NCBI GenBank assembly: GCA_902702965.1
Contig: CACRXP010000018.1
Location: 657,253 to 721,252 of the forward strand
DNA from: Spirometra erinaceieuropaei
Taxonomy: Eukaryota > Platyhelminthes > Cestoda > Diphyllobothriidea > Diphyllobothriidae
Length of the DNA: 64,000 nucleotides
Reading direction: 5' to 3'
This document shows positions 10,601-19,235 of this stretch, piece by piece. The position numbers were made by a program, and so were the translations under genes. The stretch's first letter is position 1. Every line of letters begins with the position of its first letter. The notes under the pieces were generated by a model. The model saw nothing but the letters and a program-made list of their open reading frames with translations. It was not told where the DNA came from and did no database searches.

Positions 10601-13442
10601 TACTCCTACCAGAGCGCCTCGGTTCATGCCTTGCCATGCCATTGCTTTCGCGACGATCCATATCAGATAGTTTCAGAATAAATATTGCCATAATTATTAT
10701 TTACTTATAGAAGAAAAGCCGCATGAAAGTAGCGCCCACGACCAGCCATAATCTAAACACATCACACAGTGGAAACCGGGATGACCACGACGCAAGCTGC
10801 CACCAAGCCGCCGGTCAAACCGCGTGCGCCGGTCAAAGCAGCCGACGCAGGCCAGTCCCCGCTATAAGCGGTACTGAACAAATTGAAGGGGAGGTGTTGG
10901 TGCTGCTCACATTCTCAGAAAAAAGTTAGTAGATCACATTGGGATGCACGTGCGCTAGTCGCCGTTAAAGTACTAATCATAGTACATATATTATAACGGA
11001 GCGAGTAAAACGAGTGCATTACTGTACAGTACTGTAAACGTGAAGTGGTTTTTATTAACATATTTATTATTACCGCCCGTTTAAAACTATATTACGCATA
11101 GTATCCATAAATTGTCAACAGTCAGCGAGTCGTATGTACATACGACAGTTCGACCGTCGCGTCTGACGATGCCCACCGTATGCTTTACAGCAGGGTGAGA
11201 GCAGGGACGGTGACATGTGCGAAATCTTAGTTTACAGCAATAGTAGACTTGCACAGCATCTACCACACTTTCTCCTCCTACCCCACTGGACTCGGTTTCA
11301 AGACAGAGTCGAGAAGACCGGAGGCGAGGGAGAGCGCAGGTGAATGGCACGGTCAAGCCCGCACCTTAGCCTTTCATTCCGTACTTCCTGGTCCACACAA
11401 CAAATAACCAAGTTTTTGATTAACCACAACAATTGGGGGTGTGGCGGGGTCCCAGTGTGCGCGACGTACGTCGGCAACCGGGTCCACCATTACACTCCGA
11501 AAATGTTGGCATTTGTTACCATGAGCAAAGCCAACAACGCCGGCCAGAGTCCAATATGGCTCCTGTGTTGGTCCAACGCATCTACCACGTGACCCGCTTT
11601 GGGGGCACAGTATGTACAAAGGTTGCACTATATACCACACAGGTGCCAGCCAAAAGTATATACACGCGTGTTTCGTCGATATTCTGCCTCCGCATGACAC
11701 AACTGCAAGGGGTTCGGCCCCTCAGTGGGTCTCCCACGTGCTTTCTGGTAGATAGTCCAGTTTTGAAATTGCAGCCCTATAAATTTCTCCAAAAATCAAT
11801 TGCTCGCTTGGGGTAAACCAGCCTATTTGTGACTTATAGACACAGGCTCTAGCTCGAGACCCAAGTCCTGTCTGGCGCATTTACTCGATAAGCAACACTT
11901 GCTGGTACGGATGCGTTTCTTTCTTTTTTAGGGCACCAGCGACAACCCCAAAGTGAACGCAATTATTCTCTACAAAGGAAATATCGAAGGTATGATGCGA
12001 CCCCACAGGCGTTAATATTTTCTTGTATGTACTTCGTCCAACCAAGACGTCTGCGTGGGAAGTATTATTCCAGTTAGCACGCAAACAGCTTATACTGCAG
12101 TGGACAAAAAACTAATTTCCGCTAAAGCATGTAATCCAGAGCCCTCCCCCCTACTTCATCTCTCTCCTTAAGAATTATCCAATTATGCGAGAACATCAGA
12201 CGCGAAGTTGTCGTTATTATGTCTGACAGTTCACGCCAGCACCGACTGCATTTTTCGAGGAGTCGCAACGTCCGAAACGTCACACGGTAAAAACAGCAGG
12301 TTAAAGTCAAAAGAGGGCACTTTTACCTACTAACTAAACAATATGTAATTATTTGAGTTAAATGAGAAGACGACTGGATTTTCACCAAAGATTTGCTCCT
12401 GCCTGGGATCCGAATCAGAGAGCCCTCTGACCCCGTCCGTCCGCTATGCCCCCCGCTGGCTAGATAGATGTCGTGAATTCATTACGATCGATGGATCCCT
12501 GCGGAACGGGTTGTTTGTACTGCGACACGCTCTCCTTGTCAGGTCGACACCATCTGACTGGGTTGGAAAGTAAAAACCACGGTTCTTTACTTCACAGTAG
12601 AAAACGTTGATCGCCAACCGGAATGTTTTTACATGCCACCTAACTATGCACGATCATACTGCGCACCGTCTTCGTGATTTATACCTTTATTTCTCATGTC
12701 TCCTTCCCTTTTCTCTCCCACATTACTGAAGGATTTACTAAGCAAGCCACCTGATGACGTTTCCTTTCTTCCAACGAGCCTCGAACCTTATGTGCCTCAT
12801 TTTGAGCGCCTTGTTGACGCAGTCTGTTTGGCTGCGTCGTGGCATCAGACCTAGTCGGAGGTCTGCCAGGTTAGAAGGCCATTAGCTACCACGTCAGTCA
12901 CTGTGCGTGACCTCGTCTTCACAAGAGTTGACTCGAGAGAGGGGAGGGGGGGGAGAGGGAGAGAGGGAGGGGGAAGGAGAGGGGGGGAGAGGGAGGTGGA
13001 GAGTGAGAGGGAGGAGGAGGGGGGGGAGAGTGAGAGAGAGAGAGGTTATCACCGGAGTAAGTGAGAACTGCTGCATGTAAAGTGGGCGATCAGCTTTTTG
13101 GCAATTTGACTCATCCCCCATCCCCCTATCTCCAGTAGTAGTAATCGTTTCATATGATGCGCTGGCGTATGTACCTTTCGTACTAAGCCATTACGATATG
13201 TTTCCTTAATGCCTTCTTGCCATTCAGATGTGCCAAAGTTGCCACCACTGCCGCAGGAGCCGGAGCCCGAAGAGCCCTCTACCTTCACCACTCCCACACC
13301 CGCAAGGCGATCTCGATCGTTGCCAATTAACGCCCCTCCCGCTCCCGACCCCTACAGCTCCATGGACAACTCATATATAATACCAGTTGTTGTCTGTTTG
13401 GCTGCCTTCTTGCCTGTCATATTTTGTCTTTGCAAACTGTAA
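7665..13442 (+). CDS. MLEC: Malectin (ER membrane lectin), four exons
   Basis: Exons are 7665-8006, 8755-8940, 11932-11989 and 13228-13442, all with GT-AG junctions and matching phases (0, 0, 1), giving 266 residues. Residues 1-25 or so form a signal peptide (MLPLTLAYVLAFLCEIF). The malectin domain follows, with WAVNCGG, ASDYGTRY, LYQTERYDTGDFSYE, GDYVLTLKFSEVWF and VVSDLDIFARVG. These carry the aromatic and Asp residues that in vertebrate malectin bind diglucosylated high-mannose N-glycans. Exon 3 supplies DNPKVNA. Exon 4 encodes a Pro/Glu-rich linker and a C-terminal membrane span ending FCLCKL, so this is a type I ER protein acting in early glycoprotein quality control with ribophorin I. 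Length is slightly below the human protein (292 residues), mainly because the acidic linker is replaced by a Pro-rich one. The frame is open upstream to 7440, but the Met at 7665 puts a signal peptide at the N-terminus. Introns 2 (3.0 kb) and 3 (1.2 kb) contain repeats. Confidence 0.95.
9780..10110 (+). repeat. Fragment of dispersed repeat R1 inside malectin intron 2
   Basis: The blocks GTCAGGCTGCAATGGC (about 9807), TAGATGCTGCAAAAGTCTAC (about 10032) and CCTGCTCTCACC (about 10089) recur in the same order near 16670-17000 on the + strand. The last two recur reversed near 11190-11260. This defines a moderately repeated family with no recognisable coding capacity. Confidence 0.55.
11170..11700 (-). 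repeat. Dispersed repeat R1, inverted copy in malectin intron 2
   Basis: On the minus strand this segment is similar along most of its length to 16790-17290 (+). Shared blocks include GTTGGACCAACAC, CATATTGGACTCTGGC, CGGTTGCCGACGTACGTCGC and GTTATTTGTTGTGTGGACC. The parallel open frames in both copies encode similar peptides only because the DNA is similar. I see no known transposase or RT motif. Confidence 0.6.
12930..13055. repeat. GA-rich low-complexity tract in malectin intron 3
   Basis: About 120 bp are almost purely purine on the + strand (GAGAGGG-type units with runs of G). It ends about 170 bp before exon 4. It can be a hotspot of polymerase slippage and could adopt triplex structures, but no function is implied. 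Confidence 0.9.
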
Positions 13443-15462
13443 CTTTCTACGCATGACTAGGTTTATTTGTGAGTCCGCTTTCTGTTGCATGTGGTTCTTT
13501 CCGCGCCCTACATGCCTCCAGCGCAGTCTGCATATCATTCCCACCCTGTAGTCAACCCCTGTTTTGCTGTTCCAGCGTTGCACCGCCTTTTGTTTCCTGT
13601 CTTTTCCTTATTCTTAGCAGGGTTGTGGAGAGTTAAAAGGCGTTCTGTTGTGAAAAAAGGGACATGTGCTTCGTTTAGTTAGGCCACTCGGATTTCGATT
13701 GTCTAGTCTGCCACGCCAGATGCGACGCCAGAGCGACGGCGTAGGTCGTTTGGGCACTTTCATCTCCCTCATGAGCTCAGTGTTGCTACCCTCGATCCAG
13801 CGTCATTACCTGCGACACAGTTTGGCCATACGAGGAAGTGGTTCCTGGACCTTCTGTCGCCACAGAAGCGATTGAGTCCAGCATTTCAGATTGGCTGTTT
13901 GCAGATCATCAGGCTCGGTTAGATACAATTCACAACATCATGGAGATCGGTTAATTCAGGAATAAGTACAGCTATGAACAAAGTTCCGATTAGTGGCGAT
14001 TAGCTGAGTTGTCTGGCAACATAAAAACCCCGGTAGACCTGAGAGAGCCGAAGTCATAATGAGAGATTTTGATGCAAATGAGTGAGGGACACAGAATAGA
14101 TTCTAGCAAATTTGCTGTTACTACAGCGAGCGCCAATATACACCAAGACAGTCTTACGAGTTACACTAACTGATAGGCGGCCTTGAAATGGTCCACGCGG
14201 TATGTGTACTGGACCAACACTGGGGGCTAGATGGAGACCCGGCAGGCGTGCTCGGGAGTGAGCGTCATTGACAAGCGTCGAAGTAGGCCCGTGGTGGTAC
14301 GCCCAGGTGCGGGCTCGCGCCACGCCACGCCAGTCGAGATTCGAGTTACTCCCTTTTTGTTGTGAAACCTTGGCCTGTGTACGTTATGGGCGGAGGTGTG
14401 GCAGTACGCTTAAGTACCGGTTTTCGTCGTGCCGGCTGCCTGCACCTCCCGCCTCTGTCTCTCTCTCTCTCTCTCCCTCTCCCTCTCCCTCTCCCTCTCC
14501 CTCTTCCTCTCCCTCTCCCTCTCCCTCTCCACTCTATTCCAACACCAGGACAGCTGAACCAACAGTTTTTGTGTCATAGGGTACGAGATAGCACTAGCGA
14601 ACCCCGGCTGACTTCGGAGCTCATCAGTGATTACGGGCTGTAGGGTCTGCGCAGGCAAACAGTTCGCCAAGTTCACATTGAGTCGCCAGTCAATGAGTGT
14701 CGTAAAAATTGGCACTGCTAGGTCCTGGCAACCATTAAACATTAGTGCGCACGTTATACAGGAGAACAAGCAGCGGTCAACTGTTAGCGCATACAAGCTT
14801 TGTTGACACGATTTCCCGACTGTGAGTCACCAGAGTAACGCCAATTACAGCCAGGGTCGCCGTGAGGCGACGTCGAAGCGTAAGGGAATCATAAAACTTT
14901 TAAATAATAAAATGGTAGGTAAATGTGAATGACGCCGGCATTGTGAATCTCAGCGGCAAACAACAAGCTGTAGTTACGTTGGTAGATCTCTTTGAGTAAA
15001 AATGTGCTAAAACACGACCAGACGTCGAAGGTTGTAACCCTGCTATCTGTGGCGATGTGGACCTCTCATTTTTGACAAAATTGCGGACCGTCTAGAGGGA
15101 GTAACTTGCAATCAGATGTATCGTAACAGGTGAAAACTTGTTGCGAAAGAATGCTAAGGTCAGCAAGATACTGTTGCATAAGATGACTCGCAGAAATGTC
15201 GAAACTATAACTGATAAGGGAGGTGAGTACAACAAATTCGACGTACCAGAAGTATCACTCCAGTCAGGTTGGTTTTATTTTTTCGAAAGTAATGAGAACT
15301 GAGGTAGTCCATTTGAGACGATCTTTCCAGCCCAACAGGTTGACCAGCGGGAGTGATGTCGGCTCTGATAGTGACTTTGCACTAGACGTCGCAGTCGTCA
15401 GATCAAGTCGTGACTATAGGGACTTAGACAGTGGAGACGACAATGAAGGAGTTGATTGATGA
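13443..15462. other. Malectin 3' flank: a CT-rich tract and repeat fragments, no gene
   Basis: A pyrimidine tract of CCCTCT units occupies about 14455-14535. It creates the artefactual Ser/Leu/Pro-rich frames (+) and the Arg/Glu-rich frame (-) there. The segment 14200-14335 carries pieces related to repeat R1 (GTGGTACGCCCAGGTGCGGG and GTATGTGTACTGGACCAACA). Nothing else is recognised. Confidence 0.6.
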
Positions 15463-15626
15463 TAGAAGCGAACAGGCGAGTCCCAGGTAGCAGTTCAGAA
15501 GATGAAGATGCGATCACTGGGACAAGAAGTTTATTAGCCTGACGTTTCGGATTCTCACTCGAATCCATCATCAGAGACATTCGCAGATAGAGGTGAAGGT
15601 GGCACCAGGAGTGCAGGTTTTATAGC
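15463..15626 (-). mobile_element. Solo PLE-type terminal unit with hammerhead motif (left half of a head-to-head pair)
   Basis: On the minus strand this is the same sequence as the 3' part of the units at 15624-15920 (+) and 47115-47455 (+). It runs from the TATAAA-like block through the hammerhead to a shared terminus reading CGCCTGTTCGCTTCTATCA. No coding sequence is attached. Terminal repeats of Penelope-like elements are known to carry hammerhead ribozymes and often lie inverted to one another, which this arrangement matches. Confidence 0.7.
15537..15578 (-). ncRNA. Hammerhead ribozyme motif, intact core
   Basis: The minus strand reads a short stem I strand GTCT, then CTGATGA, T, stem II GGATTC-loop-GAATCC (6 bp, 6-nt loop), then GAAAC-GTC and the second stem I strand AGGC. 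This is the hammerhead core CUGANGA...GAAA...GUC, with cleavage expected after the C. Stem III is minimal (AC/GU), as reported for hammerheads of Penelope-like elements, which may work as dimers. One extra U sits between CUGAUGA and stem II. Activity is not shown by sequence alone. Confidence 0.65.
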
Positions 15627-15920
15627 CGAGCAATCGTCACACCAGCATCGAGCACGGATGACGAAATCGCGGCAATTAACAATTTGGACTCAGACCGCCA
15701 AGCCACCGCCGCATCAATTGCGACTCCAGAGGCGATTGTGAGAACTGTTAATTGCAGTGCGCATACGGTCCCACGGCAGCCACGTGCTATAAATACTGCA
15801 CTCCTGGTGCCACCTTCACCTCTATCTGCGAATGTCTCTGGTGATGGATTCGAGTAAGAATCCGAAACGTCAGGCAAATAAACTTCTTGTCCCAGTGATC
15901 GCATCTTCATCTTCTGAAGG
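15624..15920 (+). mobile_element. Solo PLE-type terminal unit with mutated hammerhead (right half of the pair)
   Basis: From GCCGAGCAATCGTCACACCA (15627) to CATCTTCATCTTCTGAAG (about 15918) it matches 47127-47420 closely, with scattered substitutions. It contains an E-box-like CACGTG (15781), a TATAAAT box (15788-15794) and then the hammerhead region about 45 bp downstream. Its hammerhead (15834-15875) has CTGGTGA in place of CTGATGA, changing an invariant core A, so it should be inactive. Together with 15463-15626 it forms an inverted repeat. Confidence 0.7.
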
Positions 15921-16076
15921 ACTTGATGTGCAAAAAACCCTAAGACGCTGTTTCGGGCAGCAGCGACTACTCCCATGTGAGATGTATGCTGCGCAAGCCG
16001 TGCTGTGTGAAATCCTGTTACTTGGGTCGGGGGGGTCATGTCATGCGTGTGATGCTCGCAGACAAGGTCACTAGGT

Positions 16077-16230
16077 ATGTCAACCACCGCGCCCGTTCCA
16101 CCCACCTGTCAGCTGACCGGCTCAGACAGTGACTGGGGCCTGCGAATGGGAAGGGAGAGTGAGGTTGACGGCTCAGCGCATTTTCCTCACTATAAACTAT
16201 CCGACGCGTTTAAAGCTATTACGGTGCGCA
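16077..16230 (+). repeat. Dispersed repeat shared with 55735-55860 (minus)
   Basis: Blocks such as CTGACCGGCTCAGACAGTG, GCGAATGGGAAGGGAGAGTG and GAGGTTGACGGCTCAGC recur, diverged, on the minus strand near 55745-55850. It directly follows the hammerhead unit pair. It may belong to the same element family, but I cannot assign ends. Confidence 0.5.
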
Positions 16231-16789
16231 TGGGAGGTTGCCAAATTACGAGAATACTTGGACCTTGCAGTTGACTCAGTGTTGTGTTTTTGCGTGAAGC
16301 GTCTGGCTGGTGGTCCTGTGGCAGTTCGCGTCTCCTCACCCTCCGCCTTTGTCACGCTGCCGTCCTTTCCGCCTCACACTCCTTGTCGATACGCTGCTGG
16401 GACGCGCGATTGCTCGAAGTCAATCAACGCTCTCCCCACTCTGATTGGCCGACGACGTGGAGACAACAAAGGGCGCACACACGCGCTGACAACACCCCGA
16501 AGACGGACTCAGACAACAGCTTGCTTGGAGCGCGCTTACGGCGACTGCCTACAGAGCCCTTGTGTGTGCACTTCCTCAGGCAGTAAAGGTTGTCCAACTC
16601 AAACCGTCTTCCCTGACTTTTGATTGGGAATCTTTATCTTGTCGACCGCACAACATTCGACAGTCCAAAAGTCAGGCTGCAATGGCGCCTCCTTAATGCG
16701 GCAATTATGGCATTCTCACTTCGTGCGATCTGGCATGCCTATCTGCGTTCTCGGCCGTGGCAGCCAGTCTTGATTTTGTTGGTTGAAAT

Positions 16790-17290
16790 CCTGGTCATTT
16801 GTTTTGTGGACCAAGTGGTGTGGAGTCGAGCGTTAAGATGCGGGCTCGACCGTGCCGTCCACCTGCGCCCTCCTCTGCCTCCGGTCTTCTTGACACCGGG
16901 TTCAGGCGGGGGAGGAGGAGTGAGTGCGGTAGATGCAGCGCAAGTCTACATTCTCTATAAACCAAATCACGCACAAGTCGCCGTGCCTGCTCTCACCTTG
17001 GTCTGGAGCCTACGCTGGACACCGTCGACAACGTGTGTGTTTGCCCGTCAAACGGACACGCGGCAGATGCAATGGACCAACATGGGGCCATATGGGATTC
17101 TGGCAGGCGTTATCGGATTTGCACACTATAACACATTCCAACATTTCGAGCTGCGGCGGCAGACCCGGTTGCCGGCAGACGTCGCACACGTTGGTATGTT
17201 TGTAATTGGTCAAAACCTGGTTGTTTGCTGTGTGGGCCAGGGGGTGTGGAGTGAAACGCCAATGTGTGGGCTGCCCTGTCCCACCAACCA
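16790..17290 (+). repeat. Dispersed repeat R1, about 425-bp period
   Basis: The block ending in GTGTGGACCAAGTGGTGTGG near 16800-16823 recurs, diverged, at about 17225-17250. That gives a partial tandem repeat of about 425 bp. The segment is the best-preserved R1 copy; compare 11170-11700 (inverted) and 9780-10110. The 255-residue frame across it (16620-17387) does not look like a real protein and is explained by GC-rich repeat DNA. Confidence 0.55.
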
Positions 17291-17509
17291 ATTTTGTCTG
17301 ACCATTTCACTTTCTCCTCCGTTTATTTCGTCTTGTGACGGGTTGGTATCATCAGCTCGAAAAGTCATGAGAATGCGGGTAGACTAATACAGTACTGTCT
17401 CGAGTTTATTTTGCCTTCATTTAGCCAATCATATCCTGATCAGCAACTGGGCCCAGAAACGCAAACATGCGTACAGACACACCTGGTGCAGTTAGTCCAC
17501 CACCGGGTT

Positions 17510-17800
17510 CTATCAGATGGGCCCTAGGCTCTTCATCGGACAGAAGTTCATCAGTGCCTCGCCACCTGTCATTCTCTGTCGCTGCAGATCGGGTATTTAT
17601 TCAATCGGCAATAGGCACACACCGATCCATTGGCTTTACGAAGCAAACAAGCTCCGTATGGGAGGCATATTTGTGTTTCTGGTCCCAGCTGCTGGTCAGG
17701 GTTGTGGTTGGCTGAATTAAGGTAAAGTAAGTGCGAAACAGTACTGTATCAATCTACCCGCATTCTATGTCGTCCATCCCTGCTGCTATACATATATATG
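17510..17800 (+). repeat. Dispersed repeat R2
   Basis: Shared order of blocks: ATCAGATGGGC, TTCATC...AGTGCCTC, TGCAGATCGGGTATTTATTCA, GATCCATTGGCT and GTTGTGGTTGGCTGAATT, then GTATCAATCTACCCGCA. It is found inverted at 19000-19235 and again, more diverged, at 61690-62120 (+). Confidence 0.6.
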
Positions 17801-18195
17801 TTGAAGGCAGAGGCGTTCTTTGGGAAAAGGTACTTAATTACGCCGGTTCCCCAGGTCGTCGTCAGACGCACACTGAGAGTAAATGTGGCGGCAACAGTTA
17901 ACATCTGGCAGTGCACGTAAAAAATCGATAATCGTTCGCGTTTGCGCCCGTGAGCGGCTGCTATTTGCGTCATTCCGTCCCGATTGGCTCTCGTTACTTC
18001 CATTTCTCCTTGAGGCATTTGCACGCGGCATCAACCGTCATATCATTCTGCCTATATCAGGCGTCACTGTGCGGCTGCTGGTTGGGCTCGAGAGAGAGCC
18101 CATAAGACACAACGGAACGAGTGAGTTCCTTAAGAACGATCGCTGAACGCCCTCTACCATTGTATATTCCCGATCGAAAACTGACAGGGCAAGGG

Positions 18196-18267
18196 GTTCG
18201 TGGCTCTGTGGTTAGAGGCGTGGACTTCTGACAAACAGGTCGCGAGTTCAAGCCTCGGGTGTGCCAC
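18196..18267 (+). ncRNA. tRNA-like promoter block (degenerate A and B boxes), not a functional tRNA
   Basis: TGGCTCTGTGGTTAGAGGCG resembles an A box (TRGCNNAGYNGG). GAGTTCAAGCC about 40 bases later resembles a B box (GGTTCRANYCC). The ends GTGGC/GCCAC could pair as an acceptor-like stem. I could not fold a convincing cloverleaf with a normal anticodon arm, so I read it as a tRNA-derived repeat head. Confidence 0.5.
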
Positions 18268-18478
18268 ACTTCGGGGTTAAGTATGACTGGCTGACGACGG
18301 CTAATAAGCCAGAAATAGACATTCCAGTCTCCCTTGTATTTGTCGGTAATATCATTCCGCATATACATATATATATATGTAGGCAGAATGGTATTACCGA
18401 CAAAGACAAGGGAGACTGGAATGGCCATTTCTCGCTTATTAGCCGTCGTCAGCCAGCCATACCCATCCCTGAAGTGTG

Positions 18479-18549
18479 CAACACCCGAGGCTCGAACTCG
18501 CGACCTGTTTGTTAGAAGTCCACACCTCTAACCACAGAGCCACGAACCC
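18479..18549 (-). ncRNA. tRNA-like block of the opposite arm
   Basis: Minus strand: GTGGCTCTGTGGTTAGAGGT, then GAGTTCGAGCC, a slightly better B box than in the left arm. Spacing is the same as in 18196-18267. It is the mirror copy within the inverted repeat. Confidence 0.5.
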
Positions 18550-18999
18550 CTTGCCCTGTCGGTTTTCGATCGGGAATACACAATGGAAGGGGGCGCTTAG
18601 CGATCGTTCCTACAAAGGGAGAATTCATGCCGAAAACAACCAGGTAATGCTCGTGAATTTTCGAGTTTGTGACACCAACCCGTCGTCAGACGAAATAAAC
18701 AGGGATAGAGTAAAATGCTCAGACTAAACTGGTTGGTGCGACATGACAGCCCCTGACAAACAGGCAGCTAGAGTGCGAGAGAGGAGGACACATAATTACG
18801 CTAGCATTTGGGACGCGGGAGGGGAGAGCGACCTGCTGCGTCTCCCTGTGTTGAGGGGTAAGTGGGGTGGCGATTCAATGGAACTACAGACAATGGAATA
18901 AGCTGCCGTTGATACGGAATGGGAAAGGTAATTGCGTCAATGTTGGGCCGTCAAGAATTGCAGTTGTGGCTTTTGGCGGAAGTGGTGAGGAAACAGTGA

Positions 19000-19235
19000 G
19001 ATTCTACATGGCCCAATGTAGATTAACGACACTTGTTAGGTCGTCAGCGCAAGTCAGTGAGCTGTGCACGCCGAACTTCGCAATGAGCTTGCTTGCTTTG
19101 GGGAGCCAATGGATCTGTGTGCGCCCACTCCTGAGTGAATAAATACCCGATCTGCAGTGACGGAGAGTGGAGGGTGATGAGGCACTGATGAACATCGTTT
19201 CGATGAAGCGCCTATGACCCATCCGATAAACCCCA
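19000..19235 (-). repeat. Dispersed repeat R2, inverted copy
   Basis: Minus-strand similarity to 17510-17720: ATCGGATGGGTCATAGGCGC, TTCATCAGTGCCTCATCACC, TGCAGATCGGGTATTTATTC and GATCCATTGGCT in the same order. Confidence 0.6.

Larger units (their letters stand above)
18134..18609. repeat. Inverted repeat of two tRNA-like (SINE-like) arms
   Basis: Two arms of about 230 bp meet near 18371 in an AT-rich centre (ATATATATATATG). The left arm starts GAACGATCGCTGAACGCC and the right arm ends with its complement at 18609. Arms differ by scattered substitutions, so the pair is old. Each arm contains one tRNA-like block with possible RNA polymerase III boxes. Either two SINEs inserted tail to tail or this is a foldback element that captured a tRNA-like sequence. 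Confidence 0.75.

Noticed and set aside
12894..13121. Minus-strand Pro/Ser-rich frame over the GA-rich tract
   Set aside because: Low-complexity artefact within a malectin intron.
14268..14796. Overlapping frames encoding Ser/Pro, Leu/Pro and Arg/Glu runs
   Set aside because: All come from the CCCTCT tract; no real gene.
15620..16105. 161-codon minus-strand frame
   Set aside because: It lies across the hammerhead unit; the homologous copy at 47 kb does not keep the frame.
16620..17387. 255-codon plus-strand frame, the longest in the window
   Set aside because: It covers repeat R1, has no domain, and the other R1 copies are broken in this frame.
18057..18428. Frames within the tRNA-like inverted repeat
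   Set aside because: Mirror images of the same repeat DNA; no protein features.
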